Notes: a model not told the origin generated them from the sequence alone. DNA of 24,073 nt from DATKYK01 sp034430255 (GCA_034430255.1 DAOUEU010000065.1:1-24073), one strand, 5' to 3'; shown: positions 7,213 to 14,438, counted from the first letter of the stretch. Numbers and translations are program-made.

Positions 7213-8136
7213 CTATGGTGACCACGAAGGATAGCCATCGAAATCCAGGTTAAAAGTGAGCCTGGTCTGGTCCGAGCCATCGGCGTTCATCACATATATT
7301 TCTGAGCTAACATCGCGGTTGGATGAAAAAGCGATCTTGGTGCCATCTGGTGACCAGGTAGGGGATTCATCGTCATTCGAACCGGAGGAGAGCCTGGTCT
7401 GGTTCGAGCCATCGGGATTGATCACCCAGATTTCAGAGCGGCCGCTGCGGTGCAATACATAAGCTATCCTGGAGCCGTCAGGTGACCAATCTGGCTGGTC
7501 GTCATCATCTGTGTTTATGGTAAGCCTGGTCTGTTCCGAGCCGTCAGCATTCATCACGTAGATTTCTTTGTTGGCATCGCGTCCGGATACAAAGGCGATC
7601 CTGGAGCCGTCCGGCGACCACACCGGAAACTCACCGGTGCCCGAGGTGAGCCGGGTCTGGTCTGAGCCATCGGAATTCATTACGTATATTTGCCGGTTTC
7701 CATCACGGCTGGAAGAGAAAGCGATCTTGGAGCCGTCAGGTGACCAGCTCGGGGACTTATCGGAATATGAGGTGAGCCTTGTACGGTTTGGGCCACCATA
7801 CTCAGCGTCCACCACGAAGATTCCATTGGTGGAATCTTCATAGGATGTGAAGGCTATCTTGGTGCCATCCGGCGACCAAACGGGGTAGTCCTCCTCATTG
7901 GAGGTGGTGGTAATCTTCATCTGGGTTGAGCCATCGGCGTTCATTATCCAGATTCCATATTCATCGTCGCGGTAGGATGAGAAGGCGATCTTGGTGCCAT
8001 CAGGCGACCACATCGGGTCGTAATCACTTGCTGGATCGTTGGTGATGTTGGTCTGGTCTGTGCCATCGGCCTCCATCACGTAGATTTCCCAATTGCTGAT
8101 TTCCGTCAGGCGATCGGATAGAAAAAGGATCTTGCT
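7213..8136 (-). repeat. Seven tandem about 125-130 bp repeats encoding propeller blades
   Basis: The coding strand consists of seven related units, each encoding one PD40 blade. Units ending in IYVMNADGS.QTRLT are similar enough at DNA level that unequal recombination could add or remove blades. Boundaries are approximate, taken from the repeated WSPDG codons. Confidence 0.8.
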
Positions 8137-8286
8137 CTCTGCAGGCGAAGGTGTTGTAGCGGTCGGTGTCGGTGTCGGTGTCGGTGTCGGTTCAGTCTCA
8201 CCGGGCCCGCAGCAGGACACTGGTATAAGTGCCAGGGCTAAAATAACTAGCATCGCAGATAATATCTCCAGCTTTTTAGTCATCAT
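7213..8286 (-). CDS. TolB/PD40-type seven-repeat beta-propeller lipoprotein
   Basis: Predicted secreted, membrane-anchored protein of 357 residues. Residues 1-26 form a lipoprotein-like signal: basic MMTKK, a hydrophobic stretch, then PVSCC as a non-ideal lipobox with Cys25/26. A low-complexity Pro/Thr linker (about 32-50) is encoded by four GGTGTC hexamers. The rest is seven repeats of about 41-44 residues, each with the form (T/S)KIAFSS.RD...IYVMNADGS.QTRLT......WSPDG, the PD40/WD40-like motif of TolB and related propellers. Seven repeats suit one closed propeller, with the last repeat ending WSP at the stop and the first strand supplied by SKILFLS after the linker. No Pal or Tol genes are adjacent, so a TolB role in envelope division is not implied. 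The partner or ligand is unknown. A strong promoter lies just upstream; the gene appears monocistronic. Confidence 0.85.
   Translation of the reverse strand: MMTKKLEILSAMLVILALALIPVSCCGPGETEPTPTPTPTPTATTPSPAESKILFLSDRLTEISNWEIYVMEADGTDQTNITNDPASDYDPMWSPDGTKIAFSSYRDDEYGIWIMNADGSTQMKITTTSNEEDYPVWSPDGTKIAFTSYEDSTNGIFVVDAEYGGPNRTRLTSYSDKSPSWSPDGSKIAFSSSRDGNRQIYVMNSDGSDQTRLTSGTGEFPVWSPDGSRIAFVSGRDANKEIYVMNADGSEQTRLTINTDDDDQPDWSPDGSRIAYVLHRSGRSEIWVINPDGSNQTRLSSGSNDDESPTWSPDGTKIAFSSNRDVSSEIYVMNADGSDQTRLTFNLDFDGYPSWSP
8165..8188. repeat. Hexamer tandem repeat (GGTGTC)x4
   Basis: Four perfect GGTGTC units within the lipoprotein gene, encoding the Pro-Thr linker between the signal sequence and the propeller. 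Unit number can change without shifting the frame, so only linker length would vary. Confidence 0.85.
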
Positions 8287-8314
8287 TCACTTCCCATATT
8301 ATTATTTCACCGAC

Positions 8315-8342
8315 ATTATAGTCAAATCTGGCGGGGAGTCAA
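8315..8342 (-). promoter_or_regulatory. Promoter for the propeller lipoprotein gene
   Basis: Minus-strand TTGACT (8337-8342), a 16-bp spacer and a perfect TATAAT (8315-8320). The start is predicted near 8308, about 22 nt before the ATG at 8286; GGGAAG before the ATG can serve as Shine-Dalgarno. Confidence 0.7.
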
Positions 8343-8532
8343 GCTGCAGGTATAGGCGTTAAAATATGTCATGATTGCTCGATTATATTATATGGGGATT
8401 TGAGTGGGAAGTAGTGTGGTATTAAAAACTCCAGGACATTTAGATGAAGTTAGAGGTAAGCCTTGAAAGATTAATGGTAGGTTGCAGAATATATCACGGT
8501 GGAGAAAATCTATCCGTAAGAGGGCGTCGCCC

Positions 8533-8562
8533 TTGACTTCTAGAGAGTGTATCCTGTATTCT
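8533..8562 (+). promoter_or_regulatory. Possible promoter of the lipocalin-like gene
   Basis: TTGACT (8533-8538), an 18-bp spacer, then TATTCT (8557-8562), upstream of the ATG at 8590. The 13-bp palindrome AGGGCGTCGCCCT (8521-8533) abuts the -35 box and could be a regulator site or chance. Confidence 0.42.
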
Positions 8563-8589
8563 CGGTATATTGTGAAGGAGTAACAGGAA

Positions 8590-9015
8590 ATGGCACGTAA
8601 TCCTTTTAGCGGCACCTGGAGACTACTATCGTATGAAGTCAGGAGTACGGCTGGGGAGACTAGATACCCCTGGGGCCAGGACCCTGTGGGGTTACTGATC
8701 TATAACGATGATGGATATGTATCCGTAGCTATGATGAATGCCAACCGTCCCAGGTTTGGAGCTAAAGACATCAAGAAAGGAACTACCGAGGAGAAGGTAG
8801 CAGCCGTTGATACCTATATTTCCTATTGCGGCAGGTATGAAGTTCAGAAAGACACGGTTACCCACCACGTTGAGGTCTGCCTCTTTCCCAACTGGGTTGG
8901 TAATGACCAGATACGCACCTATGAATTCGATGGTAGCCGGCTTCTGCTAAGTACAGAGCCGATTGTAGCGGGCGAGAAGCAATGGACCGGCCACCTATTA
9001 TGGGAACGGGTCTGA
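8590..9015 (+). CDS. Lipocalin-like domain protein
   Basis: A 141-residue protein with no signal peptide, so probably cytoplasmic. It resembles the small stand-alone lipocalin-like (Lipocalin_5 type) family: FSGTWRLLSYEVRS near the start, PWGQDPVGLLIYNDDGYVSVAMM in the middle, a YCGRYEVQKDTVTHHVE strand pair, and a final LLLSTEP...TGHLLWERV. Such proteins form a small antiparallel barrel and often sit with enzymes of secondary or small-molecule metabolism, but the ligand is rarely known. The start at ATG 8590 has GAAGGAG 9 nt upstream. It converges on the nitroreductase gene with 10 bp between stop codons and no visible terminator, so read-through or antisense overlap is likely. Confidence 0.82.
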   Translation: MARNPFSGTWRLLSYEVRSTAGETRYPWGQDPVGLLIYNDDGYVSVAMMNANRPRFGAKDIKKGTTEEKVAAVDTYISYCGRYEVQKDTVTHHVEVCLFPNWVGNDQIRTYEFDGSRLLLSTEPIVAGEKQWTGHLLWERV

Positions 9016-9025
9016 ATCTTCCGCT

Positions 9026-9838
9026 CTATCCACCACTTATAATTGTGAACCTGGCCACATTCGGAGCTTCTAGAAATTCCCAACTGCCCCGTACACCGAA
9101 GTCCAGAGCGGCGACCTCAATATGCAACATCGCGATACCGCAATCCAGACGCTTGGATATTCCGTATTCGAGCTTTGAGCGATACCTTGATCTATACACG
9201 GAAACGGTTATGCTATATGGTTCCACGTAGAAGCGCCAGGGCTGTCTGTTAATAGCGGAAGGGGCGAGCGCGGCTGCGTCCATAGCTGATTTCATCCAGT
9301 GAGGCCACTCTACCGGCTCAAGTCCAGTTACCAGTTCCGCTAAAAGCTTACGTCTGTGGCTTCGAGCAAAGCCCGTCATTATTCTTTCTTGTGGTGAAAA
9401 GTACTTTACGGCGTGACCTATCGGAGTTACTGCTAAAACCCTTTCATTTTCATTAGTGCCAATGATGGATGCTGCGACTTTGGGGCGGAAGAACCCACCC
9501 ACCCAGCAAGTGGCAAGGCCTATAGCGGTTGCCTCCAGGATGATCCCTTCTCCCAGATAGCCAACCTTTTCTTGAATATATGGATCATCCATATTGCCAA
9601 TAAAAGCGATAAGGGCAGGAGCGCCTTTGATCTTACCGTAATGGCCGATAGCACCCTTGAATATTTCATCGAGCGATTGTGTTGCCAGCTTTGCCCTGGC
9701 CTGCGGGAAAGGCCTGAAATCGCGACAAATTTCTTGCATATGGGACAGCAAGTCTGGCTCAAGATCGGTGGAGTCATAATTACGCCGGGAACTCCTGTGG
9801 TGAATCGCAGCATGCCATGTGGGAAACGGGATATCCAT
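9026..9838 (-). CDS. Nitroreductase-family protein, TM1586 type
   Basis: Predicted FMN-dependent oxidoreductase of 270 residues in the two-lobed TM1586-like nitroreductase group, in which one chain holds both halves of the usual dimer. Seen: RSSRRNYD near the N-terminus (the R-S-x-R phosphate-binding motif), GIILEATAIGLATCWVGGFF in the first lobe, and APSAINRQPWRFYV in the second lobe, typical of the FMN-contacting region. The start at ATG 9838 is the only possible one, since a TAA lies seven codons upstream; there is no good Shine-Dalgarno. It follows the HoxU-like gene by 22 bp on the same strand, so it probably belongs to that operon and may be an electron sink for it. The substrate cannot be told from sequence. 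Confidence 0.78.
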   Translation of the reverse strand: MDIPFPTWHAAIHHRSSRRNYDSTDLEPDLLSHMQEICRDFRPFPQARAKLATQSLDEIFKGAIGHYGKIKGAPALIAFIGNMDDPYIQEKVGYLGEGIILEATAIGLATCWVGGFFRPKVAASIIGTNENERVLAVTPIGHAVKYFSPQERIMTGFARSHRRKLLAELVTGLEPVEWPHWMKSAMDAAALAPSAINRQPWRFYVEPYSITVSVYRSRYRSKLEYGISKRLDCGIAMLHIEVAALDFGVRGSWEFLEAPNVARFTIISGG

Positions 9839-9860
9839 CGATGATGTTACCTGTGTTTAT

Positions 9861-10517
9861 TTATGTGGACCTTTTCACATTTTTGGAAAGGGCGCCAACC
9901 GGACACACCTCGGCGCACAGGCCGCAACCATCGCATCTTGTATCTACCAGTCTATCGCCGCCGAAGGGGCTTATGACAGTGCGGTCGCCGCGGAAGGCAT
10001 AGTTTAGCGCACCGATTTTCCTATCCTCATTGCAGGCCCAGATGCACTTACCGCAGAGGACACACAGGTTGGGGTCGAGGGTGATATCGGGGTGGCTATC
10101 ATCCACCGGCAGGTCACGGTGTTTGGTGCGGAAGCGCTTTTGCTTAAGCTTGATATGAAGGAAGGAGGCGATCTTCTGTAGTTCGCAATTACCGTTTGCG
10201 GGGCAGGACTTGCATACGATGGGGTGGGAGGCGAGCAGCAGCTCAAGGGCGGTCCGCTGTAGCCTGCGGACATGCTCCGTAGCGGTTAGAACCGCCATGT
10301 CCTCGGAAACCTCCTCGGTGCAGGCGGTGACCGGATTGGGCCTTCCATCGATCTCGACGAAGCAAAGGCGGCAGCCAGTATGAGGCCTGACACCGCGAAT
10401 AGCGCACAGGTTAGGGATATATATACCGGCATCCAGGGCGGCGAAGAGGACTTTCTCGCCTGGTTTTGCCTGTACCTTATTACCGTCGATTGTTAGGTTT
10501 ATCGGTTTTGTTTTCAT
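9861..10517 (-). CDS. HoxU/NuoG-N-like iron-sulfur electron-transfer subunit
   Basis: A 218-residue four-cluster electron relay. It has a [2Fe-2S] ferredoxin-like domain (Cys38, 49, 52, 66), the His-Cys [4Fe-4S] motif (His98, Cys102, 105, 111) of NuoG and HoxU, and two C-terminal [4Fe-4S] sites (Cys152/155/158/162 and Cys195/198/201/205). It stops after the second ferredoxin site and so lacks both the molybdopterin region of NuoG and the H-cluster domain of [FeFe] hydrogenase, matching the HoxU-type small diaphorase subunit. The ATG at 10517 overlaps the end of the NuoF-like gene by 38 bp, implying translational coupling. It would pass electrons between the NuoF-like flavin subunit and an unknown partner. 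No gene symbol is assigned because the host complex is not identifiable here. Confidence 0.87.
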   Translation of the reverse strand: MKTKPINLTIDGNKVQAKPGEKVLFAALDAGIYIPNLCAIRGVRPHTGCRLCFVEIDGRPNPVTACTEEVSEDMAVLTATEHVRRLQRTALELLLASHPIVCKSCPANGNCELQKIASFLHIKLKQKRFRTKHRDLPVDDSHPDITLDPNLCVLCGKCIWACNEDRKIGALNYAFRGDRTVISPFGGDRLVDTRCDGCGLCAEVCPVGALSKNVKRST

Positions 10518-12444
10518 CTGTCGGTCTCGGCTCCGAAGGTGGTAGCTTGCTCAGCGGCGATATCCTGATGACGGCGTTATACTGTGGCGGGCAGGCATCA
10601 ACGCAGCTACCACACTTGACGCACTCTTCCTGGTCAATGACCTTGATCCCACGTTTGCCGCTGAAAATTGCTTCCACCGGGCAGCTGCCGACACAGGCAT
10701 CACAGGAGCGCTCGCATTTCTCAGGGAGGATGTAAAAGGCGGTAAGCTCCGGACAAACCAGAGCTGGACAATACCGTTCGTTGATGTGAGACTCATACTC
10801 CTTATAAAAGTAACGCAGGGTGGTCAGTATCGGATTTGGGGCTGTCTTCCCCAGTCCGCAAAGTGCCCCCTCTTTAATATCGGCCGCTAGCTCCTCAAGG
10901 AGTGCGATATCACCAGCCTTGCTATTACCGCTTGTTATATCCTCCAGTATGTTAAGCATCTGCGCCGTACCCAGTCGGCAGAATGTGCACTTACCGCATG
11001 ATTCGTGTCGGGTGAAGTCGAGGAAGTAGCGCGCGGTATCGACCATGCAGTTATCTTCGTCGAGGATAACCATCCCGCCAGACCCCATCATGGCTCCTGC
11101 CTCAATGAGCGAGTCGTAGTCGATGGGAACGTCCAAGAGGCTCTCAGGGAGGCAGCCGCCCGACGGCCCGCCGATCTGAACCGCCTTGAATTTACGCCCC
11201 TTGGGTATACCGCCACCGACATCGAAGACAAGCTGGCGCAGCGTCGTGCCCATCGGAACCTCCACCAGGCCGGTGTTTAACACCTTGCCCGCCAGGGCGA
11301 AGACAGCTGTACCTGTTGAGGTCTCGGTACCTATTTTTGCAAACCACTTAGCACCACGGTCGATTATGTGGGGCACACTCGCCAGGGTCTTGACATTGTT
11401 TATAATTGTCGGCTGACCCCACAGGCCTTCGGTGGCGGGGAAGGGGGGCCGGTGCTGCGGCCAGCCCCGCTTGCCTTCCAGCGAGGCGATGAGCGCTGTT
11501 TCCTCGCCGCAGACGAAGGCCCCTGAGCCCCGCATCAGTTCGATATCGAAGTTAAAACCGCTGCCCATGATATTATCGCCGAGGAGACCAGTTTCCCTGG
11601 CATGTACTAGGGCTCTCTCGACACACGCCACCGCCAGTGGATACTCGATACGAATGTATATATAGCCTTTTTCAGCGCCGATTGTATATCCGGCGATAAG
11701 CATACCCTCGATTATGGAATGCGGGTCGCTCTCCAGGATGGCACGGTCCATAAAAGCGCCGGGGTCACCCTCATCGGCGTTGCAAATAACATACCTGGCC
11801 GTGCCCGGTGTATCGAGACATATACGCCACTTGTCTGCCGTGGGGAAGCCGGCTCCGCCACGACCCCTGAGCCCGGAGTGTTTTAGCTCCGAGATGATAT
11901 CTTGCGGTTTCGTCTGGAGAGCCTTATTCATGGCGGAATAGCCGCCGTTAGCGATGTACTGGTTGATATCTTCGGGATCGATGTAACCGCAGCGGCTTAG
12001 CAGTATGTGCTTTTCATACTGAAACCTGGGCTGGTCGAAGATGGAGGGAATGAGCTCGTTCTCCTCGAGGGCACCGAGGATAAACTCGTAGCAGGGGTCA
12101 TCGCTAATAATATAATCCGAGATGAGACGCGAGGCGACTCCTGGCGTTACATATCCGTAGCATATAGGGGGAAAGCCCGGCTTGTTAATTATCACCAGGG
12201 GTTCGGCATAGCAGTGGCCCATACACCCCACTTCAGTGAGTATGGCATCGATGTTTCTCTCAGCCAGTTCCGCCTTAAGTGTCTCCAGCGTCTCGAGGGC
12301 ACCGGCAGCCCGGCCGCAGGTCGCAGTACCGATGCTGATACGTGGCTTTGGACTGTTCACTAAAGCATCCCACTCGGCGAGGGCAATTTTTCTGATGTGT
12401 TCGAAGCTCTCGCCAGTGTATCTAATCGTGCTCTTTTTTACCAT
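10480..12444 (-). CDS. NuoF/HoxF/HndC-like NADH-binding flavoprotein subunit
   Basis: Predicted FMN- and NAD(P)H-binding diaphorase subunit of 654 residues. Layout: an N-terminal thioredoxin-like [2Fe-2S]-type domain (Cys43, 74, 78 visible; one expected Cys position is not Cys), the NuoF core with GRGGAGF (194-200), NADEGDPGAFMDR (222-234) and RGSGAFVCGEETAL, the SCGKCTFCR cluster site (Cys483/486/489 with Cys529), then two C-terminal [4Fe-4S] ferredoxin motifs (Cys577/581/584/588 and Cys608/611/614/618). This extended form is typical of hydrogenase and formate-dehydrogenase diaphorases, including electron-bifurcating ones, rather than of complex I. The frame stays open to 12576, but MVKKSTIRY at 12444 is chosen because it has AGAGGG just upstream and the longer N-terminus is translated from the NuoE-like gene. 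It overlaps that gene by 23 bp. Whether this copy bifurcates cannot be read from sequence. Confidence 0.9.
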   Translation of the reverse strand: MVKKSTIRYTGESFEHIRKIALAEWDALVNSPKPRISIGTATCGRAAGALETLETLKAELAERNIDAILTEVGCMGHCYAEPLVIINKPGFPPICYGYVTPGVASRLISDYIISDDPCYEFILGALEENELIPSIFDQPRFQYEKHILLSRCGYIDPEDINQYIANGGYSAMNKALQTKPQDIISELKHSGLRGRGGAGFPTADKWRICLDTPGTARYVICNADEGDPGAFMDRAILESDPHSIIEGMLIAGYTIGAEKGYIYIRIEYPLAVACVERALVHARETGLLGDNIMGSGFNFDIELMRGSGAFVCGEETALIASLEGKRGWPQHRPPFPATEGLWGQPTIINNVKTLASVPHIIDRGAKWFAKIGTETSTGTAVFALAGKVLNTGLVEVPMGTTLRQLVFDVGGGIPKGRKFKAVQIGGPSGGCLPESLLDVPIDYDSLIEAGAMMGSGGMVILDEDNCMVDTARYFLDFTRHESCGKCTFCRLGTAQMLNILEDITSGNSKAGDIALLEELAADIKEGALCGLGKTAPNPILTTLRYFYKEYESHINERYCPALVCPELTAFYILPEKCERSCDACVGSCPVEAIFSGKRGIKVIDQEECVKCGSCVDACPPQYNAVIRISPLSKLPPSEPRPTDENKTDKPNNRR

Positions 12445-12922
12445 TAGCCCTCTTTTTCTGTTCAAAGGACAGCATGATTCCCTTAATTCTGGTAGGGGAG
12501 ATAGTGCCTTCGATCTGGTCATCGACAACCGACACAGGGGCCATGGCGCAGCAGCCCACGCAGGCAACACGTTCAAGGCTGAACTCGCGGTCGGGGGTTG
12601 TCTCCCCCTCCTTGATGTCGAGCTCCCGCTGCCAGGAATCGAGTATTGTCTTGCCTCCCTTTATCTGGCAGGCTGTGCCCAGGCAAACCTTTATTTGGTG
12701 CTTCCCAGGCGGAACGAATCGAAACTGATTGTAGAAAGTGGCCACCGAATAGACTTCACTCTCTGGAGTATCGAGGAAGCTGGCGGCCTCAAGCATGGCT
12801 TCACGGGGCAGGTAGCCAAACTTAGCCTGGATGTCTTGTAAGATGGGGATAAGTTTGCCTCGCTCTCTGGAGCGGGAAGCGAGTACTTCGCCGGTTTGCC
12901 GTATTATTTCTTCTTCAGTCAT
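12422..12922 (-). CDS. NuoE/HndA-like [2Fe-2S] thioredoxin-fold subunit
   Basis: First gene of the diaphorase operon, 166 residues. An N-terminal helical region (about 1-70, with RGKLIPILQDIQAKFGYLP) is followed by a thioredoxin-like ferredoxin domain whose cluster ligands are Cys80 and Cys85 (VCLGTAC) and Cys121 and Cys125 (CVGCC). This is the standard pattern of NuoE, HndA and HoxE. With the NuoF-like subunit it would form the NADH-oxidising or NAD-reducing module. It starts at ATG 12922; no strong Shine-Dalgarno is visible. A near-consensus promoter with TGC before TATAAT lies 50 bp upstream. A basic C-terminal tail overlaps the start of the next gene. Confidence 0.9.
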   Translation of the reverse strand: MTEEEIIRQTGEVLASRSRERGKLIPILQDIQAKFGYLPREAMLEAASFLDTPESEVYSVATFYNQFRFVPPGKHQIKVCLGTACQIKGGKTILDSWQRELDIKEGETTPDREFSLERVACVGCCAMAPVSVVDDQIEGTISPTRIKGIMLSFEQKKRANGKKEHD

Positions 12923-12971
12923 CTAATGGACATCGCCAGGTAGTCGAAGCGTTTCGATGGCTTGGCTCTAT

Positions 12972-13000
12972 ATTATAGCATTCAATAGCATCACTGTTAA
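12972..13000 (-). promoter_or_regulatory. Promoter of the diaphorase-nitroreductase operon
   Basis: Minus-strand TTAACA (12995-13000), a 17-bp spacer, and TATAAT (12972-12977) directly preceded by TGC, a consensus extended -10. The start is predicted near 12965, leaving a leader of about 43 nt. Confidence 0.68.
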
Positions 13001-13259
13001 GCTCGTGGCTATAGAAGTCGGTCTCGTTTGGGTAGAGGTAATTTTGGATAGGAAGAATTATTCTAAAAAGCGCAGCATGTTTATAAGGCTTCACTTCCCT
13101 GTCATTCGAAGCGGGAGCATCCGTGCCATTGAAACGAAGGTTTAGGACCGTTAAGAAACGGGTATTGGTAAAGGTATTGCAGTTAGTTAAGCGTAAAGTG
13201 ATGGAGTAGGGAAAGGGCCAAGTAGATTATGGTTAAAAGATACCGATAGGCATAAAAAC

Positions 13260-13288
13260 TTTACAGTGTGATGTGTTTATGCTAAACT
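13260..13288 (+). promoter_or_regulatory. Promoter of 5S rRNA
   Basis: TTTACA (13260-13265), a 17-bp spacer, then TAAACT (13283-13288) preceded by TATGC. The start is predicted at about 13295, right at the 5S 5' end. The segment TTTATGCTAA is shared with the tRNA-Ala promoter. Confidence 0.58.
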
Positions 13289-13295
13289 TATTGCT

Positions 13296-13422
13296 GGCTT
13301 TCCGGTGGTTTTAGCGGGGCGGACCCACCCGTTCCCATCCCGAACACGGAAGTGAAACGTCCCAGCGCAGACGATACTGGTTGCGAACGTGACTGCGGAA
13401 AATATGTCACTGCCGGGAAGCC
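13296..13422 (+). rRNA. rrf: 5S ribosomal RNA
   Basis: The core matches bacterial 5S rRNA: ACCCACCCGTTCCCATCCCG, then GAACACGGAAGTGAAACG, and a CGATACTGG stretch in the expected places. The ends pair over 10 bp (GGCTTTCCGG at 13296-13305 with CCGGGAAGCC at 13413-13422), forming helix I with some extension, so the mature molecule may be a few nt shorter at each end. No 23S or 16S gene adjoins it; the gene has its own promoter and a T-run terminator. Confidence 0.94.
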
Positions 13423-13428
13423 TTTTTT
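13413..13428 (+). terminator. Terminator at the 5S 3' end
   Basis: The 3' strand of 5S helix I (13413-13422) is followed directly by a run of six T (13423-13428). The stem formed with the 5' end of the RNA plus this U-tract fits a factor-independent terminator. Confidence 0.5.
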
Positions 13429-13730
13429 ATAACAGCTCTCTGTCAGATCGAGTGGAAACAGCTATTAAATGGTGCAGGACACGTTAGCATTATCCTGCAT
13501 AGCAACTACACATTATTTGGACCATAGGAGTTGTACTACTGCGTCTTATATTTGTGTTATGCCCCTCGGTAAACATATTGCCCGTCCAGTTATCGAAGTA
13601 ATTCAAAATGGGCTGCTTTCCTCATTTTAAGGTATTGTACTTTAATATAGCTTGACACATTGCGATTAAGTAGCTAGAATATCTGTGAATATGGCCGTGT
13701 GACTTTAGCGGTGAGAAAGGAGGGGATCAT
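13423..13730. other. Gene-free region between 5S rRNA and rpsU
   Basis: About 308 bp with no convincing open frame. It holds the 5S T-run at its left end, an inverted repeat TGCAGGA/TCCTGCA (13473-13479 and 13493-13499, 13-nt loop, no T-tract), and the rpsU promoter at its right end. Confidence 0.6.
13652..13680 (+). promoter_or_regulatory. Promoter of rpsU-yqeY
   Basis: A perfect TTGACA (13652-13657), a 17-bp spacer, and TAGAAT (13675-13680). The start is predicted near 13687, about 44 nt before the rpsU GTG. The same two hexamers and spacing recur upstream of the M16 peptidase gene. Confidence 0.75.
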
Positions 13731-13928
13731 GTGGCTGAGGTAATACTCGAAGAGAGAGAGAACTTCGATAGTCTTCTAAAGAGGTTCAATCGGAAGGTGC
13801 AGCAGGCTGGTATACTCTCCGAGTTTCGGAGAAGAGAGTATTATGAGAAACCATGCACCACGCGAAAGCGGAAAGAGGCAGCGAAGCGTCGAAAGAGCGC
13901 TCGAAATGGCACCCGAAATAGCAGATGA
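13731..13928 (+). CDS. rpsU: 30S ribosomal protein S21
   Basis: Small, very basic small-subunit protein of 65 residues that sits near the 3' end of 16S rRNA and helps mRNA selection. It shows the S21 pattern: an acidic start AEVILEERENFDSLLKRFNRKVQQAGIL, then EFRRREYYEKP and a Lys/Arg-rich tail. The start is GTG 13731 with AAGGAGG seven nt upstream; the overlapping ATG at 13729 is in another frame. yqeY follows after 24 bp, a gene pair also common in Firmicutes, and both share the strong upstream promoter. Confidence 0.95.
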   Translation: MAEVILEERENFDSLLKRFNRKVQQAGILSEFRRREYYEKPCTTRKRKEAAKRRKSARNGTRNSR

Positions 13929-13952
13929 AGCGCTCTCGTAGGTGAAGCGGCC

Positions 13953-14399
13953 ATGACGCTACAGGAAAAGATAGCAACTGACTTGATACAAGCGCAAAAA
14001 AGCGGTGCCAAGGCGCGGGTATCAGCGCTTCGTTTAGTGAGGGCGGGTGTGAAGAATGCTGAGATCGCTAAGCGTGCTAGTCTTGATGATGCCGGTGTTA
14101 TAGATATAATCTCAAGGGAGGTTAAGCAGCACCGCGAGAGCATTGCTGAATTTACCAAGGGAAAACGACAGGACCTGGTAGATAAGGAGGAGGCGGAACT
14201 GGCTGCCTTGCTGGAATATTTGCCCAGACAGATAAGCAGTGAGGAAATTAGCGAGGCGGCTCGTAAGGTGATAGAGCAGGTGGAGGCACGAGGGCCCGGC
14301 GATAAGGGCAAGGTAATGTCCCAGCTTATGCCACAACTCAAGGGCAAAGCGGATGGGCGTGAGGTTAGCGATGTGGTCTCTGAGTTGCTCGCCGGGTAG
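13953..14399 (+). CDS. yqeY: GatB/YqeY domain protein
   Basis: A 148-residue stand-alone YqeY protein, related to the C-terminal helical domain of the GatB subunit of Glu-tRNA(Gln)/Asp-tRNA(Asn) amidotransferase. Visible family features are the start TLQEKIATDLIQAQKSGAKARVSALRLV, the EFTKGKRQDLVDKEEAELAALLEYLP segment, and GKVMSQLMPQLKGKADGREVSDVV at the end. A tRNA-related role is assumed for the family but not settled. It starts at ATG 13953 with AGGTG about 10 nt upstream. It is cotranscribed with rpsU and closed by a clear terminator at 14439. Confidence 0.93.
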   Translation: MTLQEKIATDLIQAQKSGAKARVSALRLVRAGVKNAEIAKRASLDDAGVIDIISREVKQHRESIAEFTKGKRQDLVDKEEAELAALLEYLPRQISSEEISEAARKVIEQVEARGPGDKGKVMSQLMPQLKGKADGREVSDVVSELLAG

Positions 14400-14438
14400 T
14401 AGTATAATGTTAAAAGTGTCTTAGAATGTGTTTAAATC

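Larger units (their letters stand above)
8287..8589. other. Divergent intergenic region, no gene seen
   Basis: These 303 bp separate the minus-strand lipoprotein gene from the plus-strand lipocalin-like gene. They hold one promoter for each direction and a short GC palindrome at 8521-8533. An open frame on the minus strand crosses this region but starts inside the lipocalin gene and resembles nothing known to me. Nothing else was recognised. Confidence 0.6.
12923..13295. other. Gene-free region between the diaphorase operon and 5S rRNA
   Basis: About 370 bp. It holds the diaphorase promoter on the minus strand and the 5S promoter on the plus strand. A 62-codon plus-strand open frame (12957-13145) has no ribosome-binding site and no recognisable product. 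No 16S or 23S rRNA or tRNA sequence was recognised. Confidence 0.6.

Noticed and set aside
7195..7218. Possible frameshift at the end of the propeller gene (WSP then stop, where other repeats have WSPDG)
   Set aside because: The downstream frames do not continue the repeat, and seven blades already close a propeller.
8388..8615. 75-codon open frame on the minus strand
   Set aside because: It starts inside the lipocalin-like gene and crosses its promoter; no family resemblance.
12445..12576. 44-residue N-terminal extension of the NuoF-like protein
   Set aside because: It is an out-of-frame reading of the NuoE-like gene and has no family character; the start at 12444 has a Shine-Dalgarno.
12957..13145. 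62-codon open frame on the plus strand
   Set aside because: No ribosome-binding site, no recognisable motif, and it covers the diaphorase promoter.
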